From Mikania micrantha (lineage: Eukaryota; Streptophyta; Magnoliopsida; Asterales; Asteraceae): 64,000 nucleotides of DNA. The stretch is taken from assembly GCA_009363875.1 (NCBI GenBank), contig CM018691.1, positions 44,885,399-44,949,398 of the forward strand. Reading direction: 5' to 3'. The position numbers and the translations under genes are program-made. The first letter of the stretch is position 1. The number at the start of each line of letters is the position of its first letter. Below, one piece after another: positions 31,986-44,239 of the stretch. The notes beneath the pieces are model-generated. The model ran no database searches and had not been told where the DNA came from. It worked only from the letters and a program-made list of their open reading frames with translations.

Positions 31986-34900
31986 TTATTCAAAGTTAAT
32001 CATACCAATTGTTGTTATTAAATACCTGAATCTTCCCTCATCAAATGCCTTGATGAAAAGATCAGCCAAATTGTGTTCTGAATCAACTTTGACTAGATGG
32101 ATTAACTTCTTCTCTGCACAGTCTCTGATGAAATGATATCTGATGTCAATGTGCTTGGTCTTGGAATGTTTGACAGGATTATTGGTGATGGAGATGGCAC
32201 TGGAATTGTCTATCTGAATTGGAGTATTGAACAGATCTATTCCATAATCCTTCATCTGATTTTGAATCCAAATAACTTGTGCACAGCAGCTTGAAGCAGC
32301 TATGTATTCAGCTTCTGCAGTAGAGGTTGAAACACATGACTATTTCTTGCACTGCCAAGACACAATTCTGGATCCAAGAAATTGACATCCTCCTGATGTG
32401 GATTTCTTGCTGATGTTGCAACCCCCATAATCACTGTCAGTGTAAGCCAGGAACTGGAAATCTTCATTTCCAGGATACCATAATCCCAGACTTGATGCTC
32501 CTTTAAGATATCTAAAGATTCTTTTCACAGCCAGCATATGTGAGATTTTGGGATTAGCCTGAAATCTTGCACACACACAAGTTGCAAACATGATATCTGG
32601 CCTGCTTGCTGTGAGATACATCAAAGAACCTATCATAGCTCTGTACTGGTGTTGATCAACATCCTCCCCCTCAAGGTCAGGGCTAAGAGATGTAGTCTTG
32701 GACATGGGAGTTCCCAGTGCTTTGCAATCAGAGAGCTTGAATCTTTCAAGAATGTCCTTGACATATTTTGATTGACTAATAAATATACCTGTAGAAGTTT
32801 GTTTCACTTGTAGTCCAAGAAAGAAGGTAAGTTCTCCCATTGAACTCATCTCAAATTTGGACTTCATTAGTGATTCAAAATCCTTGCAGAGAGATTCATT
32901 AGTAGAACCAAAAATAATGTCATCAACATAGATTTGGACTAGCATGATATGTTGATTAGACTTCTTGAAAAAGAGAGTTTTGTCAATTGTTCCTCTCTTG
33001 AAGTTGTTGGCCAGTAGAAAAGAGGATAAGGTTTCATACCATTTTCTGGGAGCTTGATGCAGTCCATAGAGAGCTTTATCAAGCTTACAGACATGATCAG
33101 GAAACTTTGGGTCCTCAAATCCTGGAGGCTGGCACACATAAACTTCTTCATCTATTTTTCCATATAGGAAGGCACTCTTAACATCCATCTGAAAGACTTT
33201 GAAATCCTTTGCAGCTGCAAATGCCAAAAAGATTCTGATAGCTTCAATTCTGGCAACAGGTGCAAAGACTTCATCATAGTCTATGCCTTCCTCTTGAGTG
33301 TATCCTTGAACAACCAATCTTGCTTTGTTCTTGATGACAACATCTTTGTCATCTTTCTTGTTTCTGAACACCCATTTGGTTCCAATGGCATACTTTCCCT
33401 TAGGCAAAGGGCAAGTCTTCCAAACTCCTTGTCTTTGAAACTGAAGAAGCTCCTCTTGCATAGCTTCTACCCAACTGTTATCTTTTAATGCCTCTGCAAC
33501 CTTCTTAGGTTCTATTTGGGATAGAAAGCAGGAGAACAAGCAAACATTTGCTTCATGCATAGAGCTTCTAGTTCTTACACCTTCTTCTACATTGCCAATA
33601 ATGTTCTCAACTGGATGAGTGTTGTGGATTCGAGTTCTTGGAATCACATCCAGTTGAGAAGCTTCATCCATGTTGAGTGACTCAAGGTTAGGCAATACTA
33701 CCTCAAGTTGGATTTCTGGCAGTTCTTTTGGATTCTGAATTTGGACTGTGGTGGGTTGGTTCTCTCTGGGAAAAGTGGTTTCCAGATTGATTGCTTCTGC
33801 TGAAGCACTGCCTACTTCTTCCTGATGTCTTAAATCAGAAGAAGATTCAATTGATGGACCTGCCTGATATGTGTTTATTGTCTCAGACTGTGACACACCA
33901 TCTTGTGCTGAAGTGGATTCTGCCAAGATTTGTTTTGAAGCTATTGGCAGTTCAACACGAAATTCATCTTCTCTTGTGCCTTTTGAGATGTCTATGGTAG
34001 CTGACTGTGAAACTGGAACATACTCTTTCACCAGATTAAATACAGATGTAAAGCTATCAAGATCAAATAACCAATCAGGGCCTGTTCCAGGTTTATTGAG
34101 AGTATGCTCATTGAAGTGAACATTTGCAGACTCCTCAATAATTCTAGAAGCTTTGATGTATACTCTATAAGCCTTAGCATGTGAAGAGTACCCAACAAAG
34201 TAGCCCTCTGCTGATTTCTCAGCAAACTTGGCTAAGTGATCTTTAGTATTCAAGATGGTGCATTGACATCCAAATGGTTTAAGAAATCCAATGAATGGCT
34301 TTCTCTTATGCCAAATTTCATATGGAGTCATACCATGTGTCTTAACTACAAATATTCTGTTTTGGACATAACAGGCAGTGTTGACTGCTTCTGCCCAAAA
34401 AGTTATTGGAAGTTTGGCATCAGACAACATGGTCCTAGCAGCCTCAATTAGTGTCCTATTCCTTCTCTCAGCAACACCATTTTGTTGTGGAGTCCTAGGA
34501 GCACTAAATTGTCTTGTAATACCCTTAGATTCACAAAAAGAATTTAGAATCTGATTCTTGAATTCTGTTCCTTGATCTGACCTGATTGTTTTTACATGAT
34601 GATCACTTTCATTCTCCACCCTAAGTATAAATGACTTTAGGATATCAGCAGTTTCATCCTTGGTATTTAAGAAAAATACCCAGGTATACCGAGAGAAATC
34701 ATCAGTGATCACCAAGCAATATGACTTTCTACCAAGACTTTTAACACTTGTGGGACCAAACAAGTCCATATGTAGTAAATGCAGGACTGTTGTAATGGAA
34801 TTTATCTCTTTGGCATGATGAGATGACTTGTGTTGCTTACCCTTTAAGCATGCAACACATTTATCAGCACATATGAATTCCTTTGTTGGTAAACCAGTTA

Positions 34901-35429
34901 CTAAATTATTTTTGACAAGTTTATTCATATTTTTGAGGTTTACATGACAAAGTCTTCTATGAGAAAGAGATGATTCAACAAGTGAAGCTTTTGAGATAAA
35001 GCAACTTATATTACTGAGAGGTGCAGCTGTGCTCATATCTAACATATACATGTTGTTTCTTCTAAGGGCTCTGAGCAGAATTTGATCATTTGGTACTACA
35101 AATCCTGGTTTCAGGACAATGCATTCATGCTCAGTAAACAACATGTTGTGCTTTTGATCACACACCTGAGATACACTCAGTAAATTGTAATTAAGTTCTT
35201 TTACAAAATGCACATTCTCAAAGCTTACCTTGCCGTTAGTGATTGTCCCCCTACCTGTTATGTAACCTCCCACTGGATCACTCCCAAAAGCAACAGACCC
35301 TCCAAAGAATGGTTCATATTTGTGCAAGTGAGTCTTGTTGCCTGTCATGTGCCTGGAACAGCCACTGTCAACTATCCACAAGTTGCCTTTTGATTCCTGC
35401 TGTTCCTGCACATGACCAGAAGTGAGTTA
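31986..35429 (-). pseudogene. Sirevirus pol (protease-integrase-reverse transcriptase-RNase H)
   Basis: From 35411 it is open for 1023 codons. Protease: LWIVDSGCSRHMTG. Integrase finger: HRRLCHVNLKNM...CVACLKGKQHKSSH. Core: LLHMDLFGPTSV, TIRSDQGTEF and QNGVAERRNRTLIE supply Asp, Asp and Glu. Reverse transcriptase: WVFRNKKDD, RLVVQGYTQEEGIDYDEVFAPV, VKSAFLYGKI, LYGLHQAPRKWYE, and the catalytic QIYVDDIIFGS. RNase H: FLAYTDSDYGGC, then a TAG at 32340 where relatives have Gln, then STSTAEAEYIAAS, KHSKTKHIDIRYHFIRD and NLADLFIKAF, ending at 31986. All catalytic motifs are intact apart from that single nonsense codon. Two stops (TGA 35451, TAA about 35430) separate it from gag; one of them may be the natural gag end. 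Confidence 0.92.
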
Positions 35430-38063
35430 GTTTCTGATGGGAACCCAAGCTCATGTGGTCTTGGGTTTGCCATTTGCATCATTGTAAGTAAATTTCTTAG
35501 ATATCATCCTAGATGGGACAGATGATGTGCTTGCTACTGACGGCTTATCAGTTGATTCCTTCTTCTTCCATTCTTGCTTTACCTTTTGAGTTGTCGGAAG
35601 ACTCTTTTTCCTTTGAGAGTCATCGGAAGCAACTTTTACCTTTCCTTCCGATGGTCTTCTTCCGAAGTAACAAGATTTCTTTGGTTTGTTGGAAGTCTTC
35701 ATTTCATGAACTTCAGAAGTTCCCTTTTCATCAGAAGCTTCCCTTTTCTTTGCTTTTGATGTTCTTTTTCTAGAAGCCTTTTGGTTCGGTCTCTTCTAAC
35801 TGTCTTCCGATACTTTCTTGAATGGACTTCTTCTTTGTTCTTCCGAGGAGGTGGATGACTTACTCCAACTATTCTTTCTTCCTTTTCCCAAAAATTTTGA
35901 GGAAATTCTGCTTCTGGGATTATAGAAGCAATCCGCAGCAAAGTGATTTTCTTCACCACATATCAAACATACTGTTTGATCCTTCTTTATGAAAGCTGAT
36001 CCTTGTTCCATAGAGAGTACTGATTTGGATGTTCCAACAAATTTGTTGGTCCTTTTATCTGCCTGTTTTCCTGAAAAGTTGATCTTTCTTCCCATTGATC
36101 TACCTCTTTTTGACTTGTCAGATGGGCAAGTCACATATTCATCTGAGGAGCTATTTCGTATGGTGTTAGCTTTGACAAAGACTGTTGAATGTTTCTTAGT
36201 TTTCTTATTTTGTTTCTTAATTTTCAAAGCTTGTTTTTATTTCTTTGGTTTCATAGGAATAGCATCCTCATCTGAGCATGCTGAGGTACTTGGATCAGAA
36301 AGATTATCAATTTGAACCACCTTGTGTATATCCAATTCCTCATTATACACGAGGTCAACTGGTAGTTTACACCTAACATCTACTATAGAAGTGTAAGCAG
36401 ATGGAGGTTCTACATTGTTATATCCCAAACCAGCCCCATGTTTATTCACTAATTCAGTTGTACTGCACATTCTGAAAAGTTTCTCATACTTTTCACCTTG
36501 ACTTAAGAATTTTTCTCTGTAAGACTCAGCCATTACAAGTTCAGTCTTAGCAGTGGTTAGTCTTTCTAAAAGATTTTTGATTTGACACTGTTTGTTAGTA
36601 TCTTCATGTTTTAAACTTGAAATAGTCTTTTCCATTTCATCAATCTTTTCTTTATAATTTCTTTCAGCCTCAAAGAAGTTTGCATTGATTACTTGTAAGG
36701 ACTCAAGTTCATTACAGAGTTGAGAATTTATCTTCTTATAAACAGATAATGTTTCTAAACATTCAGGGGTACACATGTTATCATTTACCTTGTTTGAAGA
36801 AGATGAATCATTTGCCATCAAAGCACTGTTTGAAATGGAAGCATCCTCAGCCTGAAAGCTCCAATCTGCAAAGTCTTGTTCTGCAATATTTGCATTGTTT
36901 GTTGAGCTTGATGGTCTTTGTTGTGGTTGCCCAGAAGTTGTTGGCTGAGTTCCTGTGCTCTTGCATTCTCTGGCGAAGTGGCCTAATTGTTGACAGTTGA
37001 AGCATTTAAGCTTGGACTTGTCAAGACCAAATCCAGTTTTCATATTGTGCTTTTTAAACTGCCTTCCAGTTCTCTGATAGAACTTCTTTGCTTGATAGGA
37101 AATCATTGCCATTTGGTAATTTATGTCCATTTCCTCTAAATCATCTGCAGGAATACCATCTAAATCCTCCTGACACAAATGGAAGTAATTGGTTTCTTCA
37201 GCCATAAAAGCTCCTTGCCCAGTGGTTGGTAGTGTGTTTGAGTTTGGGTGTGAAATTGATGAAGTTGAGGTTTCAGGAAAGGTGACATTGGGTATGGAAG
37301 TAGGATGATAGATGGGTTGGTAGTTTTGATAAGAAGGATTATTGATGGGTGCATAAAGAGCAGCTGAACCAGATGATGACTGGGAAATTTTGGATTCTTG
37401 GGCATCTAACTCCATTTGGTAGGCACTGAGAATACCAAACAACTCGCCCAGAGTTAGAGTTTTCAGGTTTTCTGTTCTCCTGATATTAACAGAATAGATG
37501 TTTCATGCCTTTGGAAGGGATCTCAGAAATTTTCTGAGTACATCTTGATTATCCAGAATTACACCTGCAGTTGTCAATTCATCCACAAGTTGGACATACC
37601 TTAGGTATTGTGAAGACATATTTTCATTGTTTAGTTGACAGAAGTTTTCAAACTTAAGTTTTAGCATGTCCTTCTTGTTTTCTTTGACATCATCTGAACC
37701 TACATACATCTGCTTCAATGAGTTCCACAGTTCTTGAGCAGACTTGCATTTCTTGAATGCATGTATAATAGAGTTCGGTATTGACATTTGAATAAGCCAA
37801 AGAGCTTTAGAGTCAACTTCCATCTTCTTGTAGTCTTCATCTGAGTACATAGATGGATCTTTTGGTACTGTAGCACCTCCGACTCCAGCAGCAGCAACTG
37901 TAGGAATGTAAGGACCTTCAAGAATAGACTTCCAAAGTTTGAAGTCCTGATTCCTGATGAATCCTTCCATTCTGACCTTCCAGGTGTCAAAATCTTCAGG
38001 TGTGAACATTGGTGGCTTGTTGAGAGTGCCATTTTCTGTATCATGTTTGTTTAGAGTAGCCAT
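35430..38063 (-). pseudogene. Sirevirus gag with CCHC knuckle and nonsense codons
   Basis: The start is the ATG at 38061-38063 (MATLNKHDTENG), chosen because it follows the primer site and has typical copia gag text: FDTWKVRMEGFIRNQDFKLW and LWNSLKQMYVGSDDVKENK. A TGA at 37503 replaces the expected Trp after SLPKA. The frame continues through LGELFGILSAYQMELDAQE and a knuckle CFNCQQLGHFAREC. A helical region encoded near 36480-36740 follows, then TAA at 36237, a second Cys-His motif CLICGEENHFAADC, TAG at 35796, and a basic tail to TGA 35451 / TAA about 35430. Long gags with a C-terminal extension are a Sirevirus trait. No frameshift is present; only stops break it. Confidence 0.88.
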
Positions 38064-38166
38064 CTTATACAAACACAGAAAAATATGAGTAAAGAAACGA
38101 TGAGACTTTAGAAGAAATAGAACTGGTAACTTAAGGATGATTAGTCGCTTAAGTTCAAGAGCCAAA

Positions 38167-38178
38167 GCTCTGATACCA
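38167..38178 (-). other. Sirevirus primer binding site (initiator-Met tRNA)
   Basis: On the - strand TGGTATCAGAGC, two bases inside the LTR end at 38181. Confidence 0.95.
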
Positions 38179-38180
38179 CT

Positions 38181-39046
38181 TGAGGATCGGGTTGTTAAAT
38201 CTCAACAACACTTAGACAAGTATTTCTTACTTAATTCTAACAGATGCGGAATATTCTGTTAGAATTATCTCACAATCACACTCAAGATGACAAAGAAATA
38301 ATCGTTGAACAATAACAGATAATAACACAAGAGTAATTTCAAGCTCAAGGATATATTTCTCTCAAAGTAGAAGTGTACAAGCACACAAGCACACATTGTA
38401 AGTTTACAATGGGAGGTTATATAGCCGAGGCTACAACCGTATACACTTAGGAATACAAGTTGGGTATACTAGACAAGTACATAAAGTAAAGCTTATTCTA
38501 GTATATTGAGTGTCTTAACAGGCTAAGACACTCAGTCATAATCATTATACAAATAGACATTGACTTTATCAAAGACTACTAAATACAAAAGACATTTAAT
38601 GTTGCTGATCTTCAAGGCTTCAGATAATCTTTTGTATTTAATGCAGCATGGGAGAAGTAAGGTAACTTATCTGACTCATTACATGTTGTCTCTATCTTTA
38701 CTCAGACCAGCATGTCTTGTGTCAGTACCTTTTTGTACTTTGAACGTGTTCAGCTACAGTCTTTGATTAAGGGATCTTTTCGGAAGTCTTTGTCTTTTTG
38801 AGGAAGTTGCTGAGTAGAGTCTTCGGAAGCATTTGATGGTCGGAAGCTCTGAAGCTCTTAAATCTTCTAAGTGTGGGTCTTCCGAAGCATTTGTCTTGTA
38901 CAAACTTTGGCAGGAATAAGTTATCCTTCGGAAGCAATGTTGCTTCCGAAGAGTAACTTCTTCCTTCGGAAGGGTGTTATTCTTTGCGGCATTTACTTAG
39001 ACAACATAGGAGGTTTGGTGAGCATCAGCCTTTATTAGTCTTTACA
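38181..39046 (-). repeat. Sirevirus 5' LTR (866 bp)
   Basis: In + orientation TGAGGATCGGG ... GTCTTTACA. The 26 bp palindrome lies at 38926-38951. On the element strand a TATA-like sequence (ggctatataacc) lies near 38415, similar to the second copy's LTR. Confidence 0.95.
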
Positions 39047-39051
39047 GTATA
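39047..39051. repeat. Target site duplication GTATA (right)
   Basis: Matches 26880-26884. The flanking TGTATG-rich text continues on both sides. Confidence 0.9.
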
Positions 39052-40127
39052 TGAATGTGTTAAGTTTATGGACACTTGTAATGTTTATAAATGTAAGCTA
39101 TATGTGTATGTCTATGTTTGATAGTACAATTTTGTAATGTGTATGTGTTTTTTTAAACATATAGTGTTTAATTGATTAACACTTGTAATGTGTATAAAAG
39201 TGTGTCTGTGTAAAGTTTATCTACTTTTTTAGGTTGTTTTATTTTTTAATGTGATACGTTGGTCAAAGTCAAACCACAGGTTCTTGACTTTATGAATTGA
39301 GATTGATTTGGGGGTCAATGGGGTGAACTTACTTAGTTCTAACGAATTAACGATGACTTAAATGTAGTGCTTTTCAGATGAAAAGAAAGGGTGATGGTGA
39401 ATGTGATCGTATGACTTGCAAAGGATCAGATTGAACACGTTTTTGGTTGAATACCCATTTTTTTGTGAACGGTTGTGAATTAAGTAGGGTGTGATTACAG
39501 TTAACATGTTTGTAAATTGTTTTGATGACGTGTTGGGTTCTTTTGGGTTATCAAACATAATGTTTTAGTTTGAAAAGTATGAGATCTAATTTGAAATATT
39601 GTTTTAAAACATGTGTCACACGTGGGAGAATTTAGGCGGTTACTATTTTAATGTTTCATTATTTGGATTTTAGTTAAAAAAACTGAAATATGATCCGACC
39701 AGTGAACCGGTTCTTGCTATGACCCATGAACTGGCTCAAACTGTGGCCTGCTTGAAGGAGGTTCACAAGCTTATTTTGGCCTGGTCAACCCTCAGGTTCC
39801 TGATTCACTGGCCGTTCAGGTCCAGTTCTTAAAACCATGGATAAAACTAATCTCATTTGTTTCTAGTTATCAGAGTAATTAAGATGTTTATCTAGATAAT
39901 ATTTAATCTAAAATTCCGTTAGCTAGGTTTTTTATGACTTTATTTGTAAATTAATTGCAAAGGGTTTATGGTAAATAACAAATTCTCAAACCATATCACA
40001 TTAGGACCCATTCATAATCACTATACGGTTAATACTGAATCACTGATAGATTACGTACCACCCGTTCTAAAAAGGAATTTTTTCATTAAGAAAGCCTTCC
40101 ATGCCCAGTCGAAAGTAGGATGAGTGT
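39052..40127. other. No gene found
   Basis: Interior of whatever element carried the GTATGTGT minisatellite, possibly the CACTA-like transposon. Short ORFs here have no recognisable motif. 39695-39840 holds accggttc and ctggctc words of the kind seen again at 43.9, 47.6, 52.3 and 54.2 kb. Confidence 0.3.
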
Positions 40128-40797
40128 AATTATATCACCCCGTGTATTACACAAAATAAATATTAAATAGTTAAAATTGATAATTTTGAGATTATAAAAT
40201 AATATTTTGATATAAAATGATTATGCTAAGTATTAATAAGTACTTTAAGTAGTAAAACAATAATCAAAAAGTTTAATAACTATATAATTTGTATTCAATC
40301 TTCTTTTATAGTACAAGAAAATAAGATATTATTTTCGTATTATCAACTTTTTTTCAACGAGTAATAAATACATTAAAATGGAAAAACATGAAATGAATAA
40401 ATTTAACATGTTGCAAACCAGTAGTTTTATGAAAATTTATTATGTTAGATATCTTAACAACCGTTATTTTAATTATTAAGGATTAAAAATAATAAATATT
40501 TAAAATTTATAAATTTTATTTTAAAATAAGATATAACCGAAACTTAATTACGATTATTAAGTTATAATAAATTATTTAAATAAAAAGAATTATATTTTTT
40601 ACAATAAATTATATAATTTAATTATTTAAAATCATTAAAATTAAATAAGAGAGATAATTAATAAAATATAGTTGAATGAGAGATAATGTAAAAATGAGAA
40701 GTGTCAAAAATTAATAACAAATAAATATGAGAGTGACATGTGGCAAGTTTGTTATTACTTTATTATATAGTTTAAAGTATAGATATAGATATAGATT
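40128..40797 (-). mobile_element. Possible non-autonomous Helitron, AT-rich
   Basis: On the - strand the right edge reads TCTATATCTATATCTATAC, like many plant Helitron 5' ends. The far end has a hairpin-capable gtgtaatacacgggg without a clean CTAG. Similar AT-rich bodies with a gacatgtg word occur at 51662-52157 and 45100-45300. Boundaries are uncertain. Confidence 0.35.
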
Positions 40798-40844
40798 TGA
40801 TTAGGTTACAAAACCAATATATTACACATGTTAAATAAATTAAA

Positions 40845-40875
40845 CTAGGTTTATGCCCGCACGCTATGCGGCGGG
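40845..40875 (-). mobile_element. Helitron-type 3' terminus
   Basis: On the - strand CCCGC...GCGGG forms a hairpin, and seven bases later comes CTAG followed by T, which matches the CTRR-T rule. The body would extend to the right, but its 5' end was not identified. Confidence 0.5.
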
Positions 40876-41287
40876 TTAAACTAGGAAAAAAGAATAGCAT
40901 CCTTAAAAGTTTACAAAATGAAAACAAATCTTGTAAATAAACTCACCTTAGAGGACGAAAGGCTCGGTTAAACAATTTTTTGTGCATCTTTACTCGTAAC
41001 AATATAAAGCAAGAACCAATAGATATTTGTAAGACTTAAAAGATCAATTTGATTTATTAACTAATTCCGGGATCCAATGATAACCTGGAGAGTTTGGGTT
41101 TAAAAATATGAAATAAGCTTACTGATTAAGAATGTATGCACATGGGAAAAAGAAAAAGTCATCACCAGATTGTAAAGATGCAAAATAGTATGCAAAATAC
41201 TAACGTTGTAAGGATTGCAGAAGAGTTGTCTTGCAAACTCTCGATTCTTTAGGCCATGTTGCACTCCAATAAAGAGTTTGTCCATCT

Positions 41288-41677
41288 TGTCTGATGATAT
41301 AATAACCCACCTTAATTGAGGTAATCTATTAATCCTGGAAAAATTCGCTCAAATATTTGAAATTTTTTTCATGGCCTTTTTTATACGAAAATAGGGTGCT
41401 AATTCATCAAGTTTTTGCTAATTAATCACCGTTTAGGATCTTACGTCGGTGTAATTAAAGCAAAAATAAATATAACTTGCAGTGTAACGCAAACATACAC
41501 TTGGTTTAATTTTAAACGCTTGTGAATTAGCAAAAACTTAAAAAAGGAGCCCCCATATTTTTGTATAAAAAAGGCTATGAAAAAAATTTTCCAAGATTTG
41601 AGCGAGTTTTGCCGGGGTTAATGGGTTACCTCAATTAAGGTGAGTTACCAACCACTCCTTGCCCTATGTGTGTGTGT
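41288..41677. mobile_element. Foldback MITE family C
   Basis: The left arm has aacccaccttaattgaggta; the right arm has tacctcaattaaggtgagtt. Internal ttgctaattaatcaccgttta and its partner cgcttgtgaattagcaaaaa match the core of families A and B. The right border is a TG/TA microsatellite. There is no ORF. Confidence 0.7.
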
Positions 41678-41695
41678 ATACAATATAATGATCCG

Positions 41696-41990
41696 TTGTT
41701 AACTCACCTTAATTGATTTAACCCAAATAACTCTATCAAGATCAACCCAAATCTTTGTTGTTCTTTTTTCATGATGTTTATTTTACATGTACAAGACTGT
41801 GTTTTTTTATGTGAATGTGTTAATTCATCAACATTTAGGATTTAAAAAAAATGTAAGTTTGCGTTACACTGCAAAAAACTTATTTGTTTTAACGACAACT
41901 TACACTGACGTAAGATCTAAAAGGGTATAAATATGCACAAATACATAAAAGAACATAGTTTTGTATGTGTATAGTAAGGATGATGAAAGA
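41696..41990. mobile_element. Partial foldback element related to family C
   Basis: aactcaccttaattgattta and gttaattcatcaacatttag match the left arm of family C elements, and tgtaagtttgcgttacactg matches the interior. The right arm is lost. Confidence 0.55.
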
Positions 41991-42059
41991 AATAAAACAT
42001 TTAAAGAATATAGTTTAGAGAATATTATGTGATTAGAGTGTAAGTTAATTGTATTAATT

Positions 42060-42340
42060 TTATAGAATGGGTTCAAATCATTTTAAAATGTTTGAATTGA
42101 AGTTGATAGTTATAATTTTATAAAGTAGATTTGGGTCATTTACCCATTTGAATTGAAAGTTCATAGTTAGAATATTATAAAATAGGTTTGGGTCATTTTG
42201 CCTTGTATCCATACAAGCATATTTGTGATTATTATATGTTTTAAGAGTAAGTTAATTGTTTTAGTTTCAGAAAGTGGGTTCAGGATCATTTTGAATCTTT
42301 TGAATTGAAAGTTCATAGTTATAATTTTATAAAGTATGTA
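42060..42340. repeat. Three-copy repeat around TTTGAATTGAAAGTTCATAG
   Basis: The words tttgaattgaa(a)gttgatag/gttcatag followed by ttataattttataaagta recur at about 42093, 42158 and 42298. Together with tgggttcaaatcatttt variants this gives a degenerate repeat of 65-140 bp period. Confidence 0.6.
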
Positions 42341-42679
42341 AACATGTATGAATTAAGTATATATCTTTTAACATATAATAGGTACAACATATTCAATCTG
42401 ATTTTGATAAATAACAACAAGCCACGAAACTTGGAAAACCACTAGGAACAAATGAAAATAGAACGAGAACAAGAGTGGGCAGAACGAGAACAAGAGCGGC
42501 CAGAACGATAAACTTTAAAAAAACCAATGAAGTAAAATTATAAAAAAAAAAATTAGCTCACAACTATTTTCTTGTATATTATGTATTTCACATCTTTTGT
42601 AATTGTTAAAAGATTTTTACCTATTAAAGTAGGTTTATGGATTCGTTTGTAAAAGAATGTAGCTTTAAATTTTAATTAT

Positions 42680-43330
42680 TTTTTTGCAAATTTATAGCTG
42701 GAAATTTGCGAAAAATGCAAAAGTAGTTGTTGGAAAATTTAATATTTAAAATAAAATGAAATATATTTCGTAGCAAATTTTTCGCTATGTTTAACATTTA
42801 AAGTAATATAAAATTAACCTTTGTAGAAAAGTTGTCGGTATTTATTAAGATGAAAATTAAATTTCGTACAAAAGTTGTCGGTATATATTAAACATTTAAA
42901 ATAAAATAAAAATAACTTTTGTAGAAAGTTGTCAGTATATATTAAAATTAAATATAACTTTTCACTAAATTAAAAAAATAATAAAAAATAAAAAAATAAT
43001 GTTTCTAGAAATTCGTCGGAATATAAAGTAATAAATAATAATATTGCTCGATAATAAATAATACAATTAAATAATAAAAAATATTATTGTGAGAAGTTCG
43101 TCTTTATTTTGTAGGAAACTTTTGAAATAAGTTTTGTAGAAAGTTGTTGGACCAAATGTTTTTAGGTAAATCGTATGAATAATTATATGTATTACGACAG
43201 AAAATATTTTCCTATATGATTTTTTCCTACAAATACTTTTTTTTAAGAAATTTATCTCATGTGTATTTCTGACAAATTTGTCTACCAAGGAAAAAATAAT
43301 TTTGCAAAAAAAAAAAATTTGGGTAGTGGG
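42680..43330. repeat. AT-rich region with repeated AAGTTGTCGGTATATATTA words
   Basis: Variants of tttgtagaaagttgtcggta occur near 42818, 42865, 42915, 43005, 43090 and 43135. They resemble sub-terminal repeats of a DNA transposon, and tagtg follows at 43325. No matching left end was found, so the class is open. Confidence 0.4.
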
Positions 43331-43599
43331 ATGTTATCCTATTCATCCTATTTCATCTAATAATTTATTTTCGGTGCTCAAACTCCAAATGCTTTGTCAT
43401 CAGACTCAATTTCTTAACCCTACATAGTTTAAAACAAATTCTCAAACTTTATAGTTTATAATTCGAAATTCTTAATAAAGATATTCAAAAAATTTTGCAA
43501 TATTGCACAAAAATATCAGTTTGGCTACAAATATCATATTATGTAAATAAGCTGTGATATTTGAGAATTTCAAAACCTTGAATAGATCTTGAAAAAGTC

Positions 43600-43830
43600 T
43601 GATGAAATATTCAGTGATTTATACACTAAAATGATGCAACATTTTTCTTTTAAGAATGACAAGGAAATGTGGTGGAAATATAGCTTGCATACATCCAAAT
43701 TTACCTTGACTTGCAATGTATCACGCATCATCGATCATAAACCAAAAGTTGTGGTTGCTCACACTCAATTACGTGGGAAATTTATAGAACATTTGACTTG
43801 ACTTCCATTATCAAGTGATAATAATTATAA
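43600..43830. repeat. Local duplication, copy 1
   Basis: Shares with 44605-45075 the words gtgatttata, aaaatgatgcaa, tggaaat, catccaaatt, accttgacttgc, atgtatca, ataaaccaaaagttgtgg, gggaaatt/gagaaatt, catttgactt and aagtgataat, in the same order and orientation. The first part encodes a 70-codon ORF with no recognisable motif and no counterpart in copy 2. Confidence 0.7.
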
Positions 43831-44045
43831 TCACTTCATTGCATATCAACCCAAGAAAAGGGTTAACCTAACTAGCACCGGTTCGTTACAGGTTAGAAAT
43901 TGTTTTTTTAATCGGTTTTAAATTTTTGGAAAAGCCAACGGTTTTGAACCAATTTGAAATTTCAAGATGCCATATCGGTTATTAACCGGTTTTCCAGTCC
44001 ATCTAAGAAAAAAATCAATTATTTGGCAGTTAACATGTTTCGGTT

Positions 44046-44239
44046 CAGGGGCGAAGCTCTTTGAGGGCCGGGGGGCGACCGCCTCCCCTCTTTTTTCGTC
44101 CGTAGCGTTAATTTTTCGACCGAAATGTTATTTTTAGTTAAAAATAGTGGTTTCGCCCCCTCGATTCAAAAAATTAACATGCATTTTGGGTTTCAAAAAT
44201 TTCCGCCCCCCCTCTTAGTTCGGCCAACCTCTGCCACTG
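44046..44239. mobile_element. hAT-type MITE, copy 1 (194 bp)
   Basis: It is flanked by an exact 8 bp duplication, TTTCGGTT (44038-44045 and 44240-44247). It begins CAGGGGCGAAGC and ends CTCTGCCACTG. The 8 bp duplication with CAGGG-type inverted ends is the hAT signature. Body words gcgttaatttttcg, tttttagttaaaa and ccctcgattcaaaaaatta are shared with the copy at 57538-57720. Confidence 0.88.

Larger units (their letters stand above)
26885..39046 (-). mobile_element. Complete Sirevirus (Ty1/copia, SIRE/Maximus type), 12.2 kb
   Basis: Bounded by GTATA duplications. On the - strand: LTR, initiator-Met primer site, gag with two knuckles, protease, integrase, reverse transcriptase, RNase H, a palindrome-rich spacer, a very large third ORF, polypurine tract, LTR. 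Gag-pol order with integrase before reverse transcriptase is copia. The long third ORF after pol, the length and the palindromes are Sirevirus traits. The LTRs (866 and 867 bp) differ at three bases and one indel, so the insertion is recent. The frame is kept throughout gag, pol and ORF3, but about six in-frame stops interrupt it, so the copy itself cannot make full proteins without read-through. Confidence 0.93.

Noticed and set aside
41100..41285. 61-codon - strand ORF as a small gene
   Set aside because: No motif, no homologous pattern and no promoter or splice context. Length is within chance for this base composition.
42470..42510. ENENKSGQNENKSGQND-like reading as a transposase tail
   Set aside because: A simple short duplication of about 25 bp. 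The flanking frame is full of stops.
43310..43335. tagtg as the right end of the CACTA-like element starting at 25966
   Set aside because: The adjoining bases do not mirror CACTACAACAATA, the flanking trinucleotides differ, and the sub-terminal words are not the same family.
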